6,367 nucleotides of DNA. It comes from Haloarculaceae archaeon. Lineage in GTDB: Archaea; Halobacteriota; Halobacteria; Halobacteriales; Haloarculaceae. Under the pieces are notes generated by a model that searched no databases, was not told where the DNA came from, and saw only the letters and a list, made by a program, of their open reading frames with translations. Position 1 is the first letter of the stretch; every line of letters starts with the position of its first letter. Shown piece by piece: positions 1 through 6,349 of this stretch. The position numbers and the translations under genes were made by a program. The stretch is taken from NCBI GenBank assembly GCA_028274885.1, contig JAQCMX010000245.1, positions 1-6,367 of the forward strand, given 5' to 3'.

Positions 1-431
1 TCGATAAAGTGGGTATCGCCGAGGTCGTTCTCGTGCAGGCCAAACAGCAGATTGCGCGTCGCCTGCAGATTGTTGTGCTGGGTAAAATTCGCCCGCTCGC
101 CGTTGATCTGGGAGTACGGTGCCGAGGGCTGTGCCGCAGCGTGGACGACTGTGTCGGGTTCGTGAACCGAGAGGAGCTGGTCGACAGTCGCTCGCTCCGT
201 GAGATCCCCCTCGACGAAGGAGAGATTCGAGAGGCCATGGACCGCTGTGGCGGCTTCGATCCGGTCGTCCATTCCGACGATGGGCGTCGCACTCGTCGAG
301 CCGACCGACTCGACCCACTCGCGGCGCCCGAACGTATCGACGAGCACGACGCGGTCGTCGGTTCGGGTTGCGACCCGGAGCGCGGTCGGCCAGCCGAGGT
401 AGCCGTCGGCACCTGTGATGAGAATAGCCAT
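1..431 (-). CDS. UDP-sulfoquinovose synthase-like NAD-dependent epimerase/dehydratase (3' end outside window)
   Basis: Only the first 143 residues are present; the frame is open to the left edge. The protein begins MAILITGADGYLGW, a Rossmann GxxGxxG nucleotide-binding loop (residues 7-13) followed by Trp, as in the G-D-G-Y-x-G-W start of plant SQD1 and Sulfolobus Agl3. An acidic residue closes strand 2 (VLVD, residues 29-32), and strand 4 reads PDTVVHAAAQ (92-101). The diagnostic SAPYS (103-107) and TQHNN (117-121) match SQD1, where this region helps shape the active site. Family members make UDP-sulfoquinovose from UDP-glucose and sulfite using bound NAD. The catalytic YxxxK would lie beyond the window, so activity cannot be confirmed. 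In archaea such enzymes supply sulfonated sugar for N-glycans (Agl3 of Sulfolobus acidocaldarius); that role is inferred here. It could instead be another extended-SDR sugar epimerase. The ATG at 431 was chosen because it starts exactly at the Rossmann fold and has a TATA-like box about 30 bases upstream. Confidence 0.85.
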   Translation of the reverse strand, partial: MAILITGADGYLGWPTALRVATRTDDRVVLVDTFGRREWVESVGSTSATPIVGMDDRIEAATAVHGLSNLSFVEGDLTERATVDQLLSVHEPDTVVHAAAQPSAPYSQINGERANFTQHNNLQATRNLLFGLHENDLGDTHFI

Positions 432-457
432 CGTTGTTCTGGTGCTGAATAAGCAAA

Positions 458-465
458 GATAAAAG
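458..465 (-). promoter_or_regulatory. TATA-like box of the UDP-sulfoquinovose synthase-like gene
   Basis: Read on the minus strand, the sequence is CTTTTATC, an A/T-rich island in GC-rich DNA, about 27-34 bases upstream of the ATG at 431. That spacing fits a haloarchaeal TATA box driving a leaderless mRNA. A second A/T patch (CTTATTC, about 446-452) is closer to the start and less well placed. The rest of the 432-563 gap after secD shows no other gene. The T-rich minus strand here (about 446-465) could also help end secD transcripts, but no hairpin is evident. Confidence 0.5.
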
Positions 466-563
466 TCTTCCCATACGGCGGTTGGCGGTCGTATTGAACG
501 TCGACCGGGTGCAATCGCGCCTGCAGTTCTCACCAACGCCCCCGACGTACGACGGCCTGTTCG

Positions 564-2153
564 TCACTTCCGTTTGACGTCGTCCAGCATGAGATGCCGG
601 AGGATGTCACCGTAGGCCGGCCGGGTTACCCCCACGCCGATTATCACACCGACGATGGTGATGATCGCGAACCCGCGCAGGTCACCGAGGCTCAACACCG
701 CGAGTGGTGACATTGCGATGAGCGTCGTGGCCGCGGCCATCCCGATAACCCAGAACGCCTTGCGGTAGCGGTTCTGGAAGATCCGGCCGGTCTTGACGTT
801 TTCCTTGCGCTGGAGGATCTCGTCGGCCATGATGATCAGATCGTCGAGTCCGGTCCCGATGACCGCGATGAGCCCGGCGATGTGAGACAGATCCATCGCG
901 AGGCCGACCGCAGCGGCAAAGCCAAGCAGGATCCAGACCTCCGCGAAGGCGGTGACCAACATCGGCACGGCGACGCGGATGTCACGGTACCAGTAAAACA
1001 CCACGCCCGAGACTGTCAGCCACGCCGCAAGCGCCGTCAGCGCGGCGAGCGGTTTGAACTCCTGGGCGAGACTCGGCGAGATGAACGTCTCGGTCTGGAT
1101 CTGCAGTTCCGTCGGGAGCGACCCCGCCTCGAGGTTGACCCGTAGTTCCTGTGCTTCGTCGAAGTTGAGTGTCTGCATCTGGAAGTCGGGGCTCGACCTG
1201 AACGCCTCTGGGTTGGTACGGAGGTCGTTGCCGAAGTTTCTGCTCATACTCGCGCCGTAGACTGCCTCGCCGTCGACGACCGTCAGCAGGCAGTACCCCG
1301 GATCGTCCGGGCTCTGTCGCCACCGACAGTTTCCGATCCCCTCACCGCTGGTAAAGCCCAGCCGGTTCATCGATTCGATAAACCGGTCAGCCGCGTTGGT
1401 ACTCAGCGTCACTGGCACGTGTGGGGGCTGTCCCTGGTTGCCCGCGTCCGCGGTACCGATCCGGTCGAAATCTTCCTCGGTCAGAACCTCCTCGCGGTCG
1501 TAGGTGACGTTGCCGTCGGCGGTGCGGTTGGGCCAGGTAGCGACGATCTGTACCCGGCCGGGGTCGCCGATGAGATCGCGCAGTTCGGACCGGTTGATGC
1601 CCGGTGCCTCGACCACAATGAAGTGTTCCCCGCCGCCGGGCTGGCTCACAGTGGTGACACTGCCCCCGGAGAGACCGACCTCGTTGATCCGGTTTTCGAG
1701 GACGCTGACGGCGCGGTCGCGTGTGTCCTCCGTAACCCCGGCCCGGACGTCGCCGGTCCCGATCTCGACGCCCGCAGCCCCCAACGCGTCGACGACCCGC
1801 TGGTCAGTGACGTTCGTGAAAACCTCGACAGTGGCGGTGTCGGTGCCCGTGACTCTGACGGTCACGTCGATCGGTTCGAGACCGAGTTCCTCGGCGACCC
1901 CCAATTCGATGTCCCGGCGGTCGTTCTCACCGATCGAAGCGTCGTCGACGGTCGTGCCGGCGAGCTGGCCCCGGATCCGCGATCCGCCGGACAGTTCCAG
2001 CCCGTACTGAAGATTTGTCGGATCGTTAACAACCTGCTCGGTACCTTCGAGTTGCTCCCCGCCGCCGGCAAGCGGGCCAAACAGTGCGGCCCCCGCGACG
2101 ACTGCCAGGACGACCAGCAGGACGATCCGCCAGTTGTCCCTGAAATCTATCAT
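564..2153 (-). CDS. secD: Protein-export membrane protein SecD
   Basis: This 529-residue protein is the larger half of the SecDF pair, an RND-type membrane protein that helps complete Sec-dependent export from the outer face of the membrane, in bacteria using the proton gradient. Membrane segment 1 is at about residues 9-28, followed by GLELSGGSRI (51-60), the archaeal form of the SecD GLDLxGG motif. A large external domain (about 30-365) precedes five membrane segments (about 368-387, 394-412, 414-433, 466-485, 493-512). GTGLDDLI (433-440) aligns with the bacterial G-M-A-V-D-A-N motif, so Asp437 is the likely counterpart of the proton-relay Asp519 of E. coli SecD (my alignment). GFAIITIVGV (494-503) matches the conserved last helix. 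The start ATG overlaps the secF stop codon (ATGA), implying translational coupling. Its only two Cys (276, 288) lie in the external domain, which also holds four N-x-S/T sequons. Confidence 0.95.
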   Translation of the reverse strand: MIDFRDNWRIVLLVVLAVVAGAALFGPLAGGGEQLEGTEQVVNDPTNLQYGLELSGGSRIRGQLAGTTVDDASIGENDRRDIELGVAEELGLEPIDVTVRVTGTDTATVEVFTNVTDQRVVDALGAAGVEIGTGDVRAGVTEDTRDRAVSVLENRINEVGLSGGSVTTVSQPGGGEHFIVVEAPGINRSELRDLIGDPGRVQIVATWPNRTADGNVTYDREEVLTEEDFDRIGTADAGNQGQPPHVPVTLSTNAADRFIESMNRLGFTSGEGIGNCRWRQSPDDPGYCLLTVVDGEAVYGASMSRNFGNDLRTNPEAFRSSPDFQMQTLNFDEAQELRVNLEAGSLPTELQIQTETFISPSLAQEFKPLAALTALAAWLTVSGVVFYWYRDIRVAVPMLVTAFAEVWILLGFAAAVGLAMDLSHIAGLIAVIGTGLDDLIIMADEILQRKENVKTGRIFQNRYRKAFWVIGMAAATTLIAMSPLAVLSLGDLRGFAIITIVGVIIGVGVTRPAYGDILRHLMLDDVKRK

Positions 2154-3016
2154 CTTGTGACCCCTTCGTACTTGTACCAGCGCAGCAGGCTAACGTTCAT
2201 CAGGTAGGTGTTGATCAGGTCGGCTGTCAACCCGAGTACCAACACGAGCGCGATGTCGGGCAACAGCGGGATCCCGAAAAGCGTTGCGACGATGAACATC
2301 ATAACCATCGCCGAGATGGATGTGAGTGTCATCGAGACCCCGGTCCGCATGGCCCGGAAGGTACTCTCGTAGAACCCCCCGTGGCGGTTCAACACGTGGT
2401 TGTTCAGCAGGATATCCGAGTCGACGCTGTACCCGATGATCATCAACAGGGCGGCGACCGTTCCGAGTGTCAACTGAATACTAAACAGGCTCATCACCGC
2501 AAGCGGGATCATGATATCCGAAAAGGCAGAGGCGACAATCGCCAGACTCGGGACGAACGTCCGGAAGATGAGTGCCACGATCAGGCTCATACCCACGAAG
2601 GCAATAATTACGCCGAGTATGGCTTGTTGCTGTGTGTCCGCCCCGAAGCTGGCAGAGCGGACTTCGACGGACAGCACGTCGTAGTTTTGTGCAATCTCCT
2701 CCTCGATAGCCGTCGCCTCGTCGGGGTCGGTCGTCTGTGTCTGCAGGAGATACGAGTCGGATTGCCCCACCGAGCGCAGCGACTCGATGTCGACATCGTC
2801 GAGTGTCGCTCTGATCTCGTCACCGGACGCGTCCGCGTCGAAGCGAACCTCGGTGCCACCGGTAAAGGCCATGCCGAGATCGATCGGCGTCCCCGACAGA
2901 AGGAACGCACCGCCCAGAATCGCGAGGGCAACGGCGAGCAACACCAGTGGCACAGCCGCGAGTTGGCGGTTGGAGTAATCGTCGTACGGAAGCGACTCCA
3001 CGTCGGGCCTGCTCAT
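2150..3016 (-). CDS. secF: Protein-export membrane protein SecF
   Basis: This 288-residue partner of SecD has the standard SecF layout: a short cytoplasmic N-terminus, membrane segment 1 (about 20-41), GMAFTGGTEVRF (48-59, the SecF F-T-G-G-T-E signature), a small external domain to about 128, and five further membrane segments (about 130-151, 156-176, 182-205, 226-247, 252-274). IGYSVDSDILL (194-204) corresponds to the bacterial GYSINDT region. Arg224 in MRTGVSMT aligns with the Arg (247 in E. coli) thought to take part in proton coupling; this alignment is my inference. The ATG at 3016 follows a well-placed TATA-like box and has no Shine-Dalgarno sequence. The gene is first of a secF-secD pair sharing four bases at the junction. 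Archaea have SecDF but no SecA, so the pair probably supports folding, release or late translocation steps. The length is normal and the frame intact. Confidence 0.95.
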   Translation of the reverse strand: MSRPDVESLPYDDYSNRQLAAVPLVLLAVALAILGGAFLLSGTPIDLGMAFTGGTEVRFDADASGDEIRATLDDVDIESLRSVGQSDSYLLQTQTTDPDEATAIEEEIAQNYDVLSVEVRSASFGADTQQQAILGVIIAFVGMSLIVALIFRTFVPSLAIVASAFSDIMIPLAVMSLFSIQLTLGTVAALLMIIGYSVDSDILLNNHVLNRHGGFYESTFRAMRTGVSMTLTSISAMVMMFIVATLFGIPLLPDIALVLVLGLTADLINTYLMNVSLLRWYKYEGVTR

Positions 3017-3040
3017 GGACGTGGTTGTGCAACGCCGATG

Positions 3041-3046
3041 AATAAG
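3041..3046 (-). promoter_or_regulatory. TATA-like box for secF-secD
   Basis: On the minus strand the intergenic sequence upstream of secF contains CTTATT, 25-30 bases before the ATG at 3016, within a wider A/T-rich patch (about 3041-3058) that begins right after the stop codon of the DUF5812 gene. The spacing fits a leaderless secF mRNA. secF-secD can therefore probably be transcribed independently of the gene upstream, although read-through across the 42-base gap is also possible. Confidence 0.55.
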
Positions 3047-3058
3047 CTTTCTATTTTC

Positions 3059-4072
3059 TCAGTCCGGCAGGTAACGGATGCTGACGATACCATCGTCCTC
3101 GTCGGTGCGTATCTCGACCCGATCGACCTCGTACCGGCCCGCGTTCTTGTAGGTGGTCTCGTCGTCGCTGATCTCCTCGGCGCGCTCGCCGGCCTGTCCG
3201 GATTCGACCGTGAGGATGTGGATCTCGCCCTCGCCTTCCCGCTCGATTGCAATCGCCTCGCCGACCCCCATCTCGCCACCGATCTCGCGGACATTGCTGG
3301 TCACTTCGAGATCGGAAACCTCAACCGGAATCGTGCGTTTCGAGACGATCTCGCTGAACAGAAAGGACACGTTCATGGGCGGTTGTGCGACGAGTGTGGC
3401 CTCGATAATCTGTCGTCGTTCCAGATCGGGGTTCTCGATCGCAACGTAGACCTGGCTGGTGTGGATCTCGTGGAGCGTGACCGACTGGTCCTCGACGTGT
3501 TTGACGTAGAAGGTTCCGGTGGATCGCTCGGGTTCTCCGCTCCCGGCACTCACGAGCTGGTCGTTGGAGCCCTGGTCTTTCATCCGGTTTACCCGCTCTG
3601 TCTCCCCGCCCGAATCCGCATTCGCCGCGTCCGATCGCCCAGACTGGACTGCATTACTGGAAGCCTCCGTGTTACTTTCCTCAGCAGTAGCACCTACCGT
3701 CTCCGTACCGTTTGCCTCGGAGGTGCCATCGGGGGGTTCGTCACCGGAGTCAGTAGCCTTGGAGTCCTTCGATGGGTCCCCCGGAGACTGGGTGTCGCCA
3801 GGTACCTGGTCGGGGTCACCATCCTCGGAGTCGCCGGAGGGGGTAGCGTCGGCAGGGACGTCCGACCCGCCGGAGGCGCCCGCCTCACCTGGTTCGCTCG
3901 TACCTTCGATATCGGTTTCCTCGGCGGTTTCGCCCGTTCGGCTGGCGGCGGTCGCGTTCTCCAGCAGTCCGTCCGAGCTATCGTACATACTCCGGTCGCT
4001 GTCCTCGTTCCCGGATGTCGTGTCCGAAGACTCCTCGGTTTCTGCCCTCGGAGACTCGTCGCTGTCGGTCAT
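3059..4072 (-). CDS. DUF5812-like haloarchaeal protein with long acidic disordered N-terminal extension
   Basis: The predicted protein has 337 residues from the ATG at 4072. An in-frame GTG one codon earlier (4075) is possible but less likely. Residues 1 to about 183 are low complexity: roughly a quarter Asp/Glu, rich in Ser, Thr, Gly and Pro, about ten basic residues, one aromatic, no Cys, and no predicted membrane segment or signal peptide. The folded part starts near STGTFYVKHVEDQSVTLHEI and runs to the end (IVSIRYLPD); it is rich in beta-strand patterns and resembles, from memory, the small haloarchaeal DUF5812 family often found beside secF. Its function is unknown. With no export signal, it should be cytoplasmic. 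The gene lies 42 bases upstream of secF on the same strand. An internal Met (at 3583, just before the domain) could start a short form, but no TATA-like box is placed for it. The frame is clearly coding in the C-terminal part; the extension is less certain because its codon use is relaxed. Confidence 0.75.
   Translation of the reverse strand: MTDSDESPRAETEESSDTTSGNEDSDRSMYDSSDGLLENATAASRTGETAEETDIEGTSEPGEAGASGGSDVPADATPSGDSEDGDPDQVPGDTQSPGDPSKDSKATDSGDEPPDGTSEANGTETVGATAEESNTEASSNAVQSGRSDAANADSGGETERVNRMKDQGSNDQLVSAGSGEPERSTGTFYVKHVEDQSVTLHEIHTSQVYVAIENPDLERRQIIEATLVAQPPMNVSFLFSEIVSKRTIPVEVSDLEVTSNVREIGGEMGVGEAIAIEREGEGEIHILTVESGQAGERAEEISDDETTYKNAGRYEVDRVEIRTDEDDGIVSIRYLPD
3524..4072 (-). 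other. Low-complexity acidic Ser/Thr/Gly/Pro-rich segment encoded in the DUF5812-like gene
   Basis: This stretch encodes about 183 residues rich in Asp, Glu, Ser, Thr, Gly and Pro, with loosely recurring GD, PGD and SGD pieces (for example VPGDTQSPGDPS) but no exact tandem repeat. Between about 3581 and 3727 many codons end in A or T (GCA, GGT, GTA, GCT, ACT, GAA, AGT), unlike the strong G/C-ending preference of pgi and secD. It is expected to be disordered. It may be a halophilic solubility tail, a linker, or a fast-evolving extension. It has the same reading direction as the domain and no interrupting stop. Confidence 0.6.
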
Positions 4073-4182
4073 CACACCGCGATAAGAGGCATGCGCTTTT
4101 CCTGGTTTCGACTACAAGAGCGCAGACAGCCGGGCGGGCCGATTCCGGGGGGACTAACACGTTGCTTTGCCACCACTGATAC
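4073..4182. promoter_or_regulatory. Divergent promoter region between the DUF5812-like gene and pgi
   Basis: This 110-base spacer must hold promoters for both strands. For pgi, ACTAAC at 4153-4158 is about 25-30 bases before the ATG at 4183 and follows a G-run; it is a weak TATA candidate at the right distance. For the minus-strand gene, the best placed A/T-rich tract is AAAA (minus strand, 4097-4100), 25-28 bases before the ATG at 4072; it is not a good TATA match. No Shine-Dalgarno sequence precedes either start, so both mRNAs are probably leaderless. I see no convincing operator. Confidence 0.4.
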
Positions 4183-5493
4183 ATGAACGTAGACATCGGT
4201 AACGCCCTCGGGGACGTTGCGGAACCGGGGATCGACGAGGCCGCGCTGGAACCACTGGACGGCCAGGTCCGGGCGGCACACGACCGGATCACGGCCGGGA
4301 TGGAAAACGAGGAGTTTGGGTACGCGGCGCTGAATCTCCCCGAGCGGACCGAGCCCGCGACGATCCGGGACGGGGTCGCGGGGCTGGAAAACAGCGAGGC
4401 AGTTCTCACCGTGGGTATCGGCGGGAGCGCGCTGGGGGCCGGGACAGTCTCGCGGGCCCTGGGGCCAAGTTCGGTCGATCACTATCTCCTCGACAACGTC
4501 GACCCCGCGCGGACAACGCAGGTACTCGAGCGACTCCCGCTGGAGGCAACCGCGGTGAACGTCGTCTCGCGCTCGGGCACCACGGCCGAAACACTCGCGA
4601 ACTTCCTCGTTGTCAGGGAGGCGATGAACGAGGTCGGTGTCGACTGGACCGAACGGACAATCGTCACCACCGGGGACAGCGGCCCGTTGCGGGCGCTGGC
4701 GGACCGGAACGGGGTGCCGGTGTTGGCGGCACCCGAGGGCGTCCCGGGCCGCTTTTCGGCGCTGTCGGCGGTCGGACTGGTGCCTGCAGCCGTTCAGGGC
4801 CACGACATCGAGGCGGTACTCGATGGAGGGACGACGGCTGCGAGGTCGCTTGCCCCATCGCTGCAAAACTGCCCTGCCTACGCCTACGGGGCGGTGGCAT
4901 ACGCGCTGGATCAGCGCGGGGCCACGATCAACGTGATCATGCCCTACGCGGAGGCCCTGGAACCGTTCGCCGAGTGGTTCGCACAACTGTGGGCCGAGAG
5001 TCTGGGCAAGGACGGACACGGACAGACGCCGGCACGCGCACTCGGGGCGACCGACCAGCACTCGCAGCTCCAGCTGTACCGGGGCGGGCCTCGGGACAAG
5101 CTCGTGACGCTCGTCCGTGCGGGCACTCGCGAGGATCGGACCATCCCCGAGACCGACATCGAGACGCTGTCGTATCTCGGCGGAACCGGACTCGGGGAGG
5201 TACTCGATGCGGAGTTCGAGGCCACGGAGGCCAGTCTGGCCGAGGCCGGTCGGCCAAACGTCAGGATCGAGATCGACCGCCTCGACGCCCACGGGATCGG
5301 TGAGTTGCTCTACACGATGGAGGCAGCCTGCATCCTCGCGGGCGAACTCTACGGAGTAGAGACGTTCACACAGCCAGCCGTCGAGTGGGGCAAACGCGCT
5401 GCGCGTGGACTACTCGGTGGTGGCGATTTCGAGGAGGCACAGGCGGTGGCAGACAAACGGCGATACCTCGTCGAATCGACGCCCGATCGGTAG
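4183..5493 (+). CDS. pgi: Glucose-6-phosphate isomerase
   Basis: This cytoplasmic enzyme interconverts glucose 6-phosphate and fructose 6-phosphate, serving gluconeogenesis and sugar catabolism. The 436-residue protein is of the PGI superfamily, shorter than the roughly 550-residue E. coli type and near the length of compact bacterial and haloarchaeal forms. Two SIS domains are visible. GIGGSALG (78-85) and SRSGTTAET (129-137) form the phosphate-binding loops. EGVPGRFSALSAVG (185-198) matches PGI signature 1, and FTQPAVEWGK (395-404) matches signature 2, ending in the catalytic Lys404. Glu272 (WAESLGKDG) and His293 (TDQHSQ) correspond to the catalytic Glu and ring-opening His (by family alignment). 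All key residues are present, so the enzyme should be active. Only four Lys occur, typical of a halophilic protein. The ATG at 4183 is the first in frame and matches the expected N-terminus. The gene diverges from the DUF5812-like gene. Confidence 0.96.
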   Translation: MNVDIGNALGDVAEPGIDEAALEPLDGQVRAAHDRITAGMENEEFGYAALNLPERTEPATIRDGVAGLENSEAVLTVGIGGSALGAGTVSRALGPSSVDHYLLDNVDPARTTQVLERLPLEATAVNVVSRSGTTAETLANFLVVREAMNEVGVDWTERTIVTTGDSGPLRALADRNGVPVLAAPEGVPGRFSALSAVGLVPAAVQGHDIEAVLDGGTTAARSLAPSLQNCPAYAYGAVAYALDQRGATINVIMPYAEALEPFAEWFAQLWAESLGKDGHGQTPARALGATDQHSQLQLYRGGPRDKLVTLVRAGTREDRTIPETDIETLSYLGGTGLGEVLDAEFEATEASLAEAGRPNVRIEIDRLDAHGIGELLYTMEAACILAGELYGVETFTQPAVEWGKRAARGLLGGGDFEEAQAVADKRRYLVESTPDR

Positions 5494-5533
5494 GCCACCC
5501 GCATGAATGCCCGACACTGAATCGGTGCAATCT

Positions 5534-5547
5534 TGACCGCGCGGTCA
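5534..5547. promoter_or_regulatory. Perfect 14-bp palindrome upstream of the CPBP protease gene, candidate operator
   Basis: TGACCGCGCGGTCA is its own reverse complement and lies 14-27 bases before the ATG at 5561. If that mRNA is leaderless, the palindrome falls between the weak TATA candidate (AATCTT, 5529-5534) and the transcription start, a position where archaeal repressors commonly block RNA polymerase. It could also be a short hairpin following pgi, but no T-run follows it, which argues against a terminator. A 14-bp palindrome in GC-rich DNA can occur by chance. Confidence 0.35.
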
Positions 5548-5560
5548 CAACTTCAAGTCA

Positions 5561-6349
5561 ATGACGCCCTCGCCGGAGAGGTGGCTTCCCCGTCCAACTC
5601 ACAGCCGCCTGTTCGACACGCCACTGTTTCGATTCGGTGAGCAACGCGACCGGGTGACAGCGCTCGTCCACACCCTGGTGGTCCTGCTCGTCGCCCTCGT
5701 GGGGGCGAGTCTGTTGGTTGCCGGAGCAACTTCGCTGCTGGAGGCGGCTGGGTATACCGAGGAGGGTGCGCCCGTCGTCACCGCCGCGTCGTCGACTGCG
5801 ATGCAGTTTGTCGGATTTCTGGTGGTCGGGGTCACGTACCTGTCCTGGCGCAACGACGACTCGCTCGTGACTGCCTACCGACCCTCACGGACCGAACTCG
5901 GCTGGATCGTGCTGGGGACCATCGCCCTCGCCGGCGCAATCGAGGGTGTTGGAGCACTGGCACAGTATCTGGGCTACGAGATCGCCGAGAACGTCGCTGT
6001 CGAACAGGGACGGGAACATCCGGAGTACTTTCTGGTACTGCTGCCGATCCAGTTTCTCCTGACCGCACCCGCCGAGGAGCTGCTCTTTCGCGGGGTGATC
6101 CAGGGTCTGTTCCGCCGCGCATACGGGATCGTTCCGGGGATCGTCTTCGCCTCGATCGTCTTTGGCCTCCTGCACTACTCGGCGCTGGCCGGCGAGGAGG
6201 GCGCATTCGTCGTCATCACGATCCTGAGCCTGACTGGCGTCCTTCTGGGCGTGCTTTACGAGTACACCGGAAACCTGTTCGTCCCGGTCGTCGCCCACGC
6301 GTTCTGGAACACGCTCGTCTTCGGGACACAGTATCTCCAAGCCGTCTGA
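5561..6349 (+). CDS. CPBP-family (Rce1/Abi-type) intramembrane metalloprotease
   Basis: This 262-residue membrane protein carries all three CPBP motifs. Motif 1 is APAEELLFRGV (169-179: Glu172, Glu173, Arg177), motif 2 is FGLLH (201-205: Phe201, His205), and motif 3 is HAFWN (246-250: His246, Asn250). These Glu and His residues form the active site in Rce1-type proteases. About seven hydrophobic segments are visible: about 33-55, 77-95, 113-136, 156-171, 189-207, 214-233 and 238-256. The N-terminal 30 residues are basic and probably cytoplasmic. Family members include CAAX-prenyl proteases and bacterial proteins linked to bacteriocin self-immunity; archaeal substrates are largely unknown, so none is assigned. 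The gene begins 67 bases after pgi in the same direction and may be co-transcribed or use its own weak promoter next to the palindrome. The frame is intact and ends 18 bases before the window edge. A downstream start is possible but would remove little before the first membrane segment. Confidence 0.92.
   Translation: MTPSPERWLPRPTHSRLFDTPLFRFGEQRDRVTALVHTLVVLLVALVGASLLVAGATSLLEAAGYTEEGAPVVTAASSTAMQFVGFLVVGVTYLSWRNDDSLVTAYRPSRTELGWIVLGTIALAGAIEGVGALAQYLGYEIAENVAVEQGREHPEYFLVLLPIQFLLTAPAEELLFRGVIQGLFRRAYGIVPGIVFASIVFGLLHYSALAGEEGAFVVITILSLTGVLLGVLYEYTGNLFVPVVAHAFWNTLVFGTQYLQAV

Noticed and set aside
9..452. A 147-codon plus-strand open frame
   Set aside because: It is antisense to the UDP-sulfoquinovose synthase-like gene, whose Rossmann and SAPYS/TQHNN motifs are clear; the plus-strand product resembles nothing I recognise.
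432..563. A possible terminator or small gene between secD and the sugar-nucleotide gene
   Set aside because: No hairpin with a T-run and no convincing small frame; the only clear signal is the TATA-like box of the downstream gene.
1419..2207. A 262-codon plus-strand open frame
   Set aside because: It lies opposite secD and the end of secF, and its product has no domain-like features.
3059..3583. A shorter start for the DUF5812-like gene at the internal Met just before the domain
   Set aside because: No A/T-rich box lies about 25-30 bases upstream of it and the frame stays open far upstream, so the longer form was kept, though the short form is not excluded.
2381..4186. A 601-codon open frame on the plus strand, antisense to secF and the DUF5812-like gene
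   Set aside because: Its product is a patchwork of Arg/Gly/Asp/Val-rich sequence with no recognisable domain, and it runs opposite genes with clear motifs. Long antisense open frames are common in GC-rich haloarchaeal DNA because stop codons are rare.
4072..5292. A 406-codon open frame on the minus strand, antisense to pgi
   Set aside because: pgi on the other strand has both family signatures and all catalytic residues; the antisense product has no motif and looks like its shadow.
5885..6340. A 151-codon minus-strand open frame opposite the CPBP gene
   Set aside because: The plus strand has all three CPBP motifs and membrane segments; the minus-strand product is a hydrophilic shadow.
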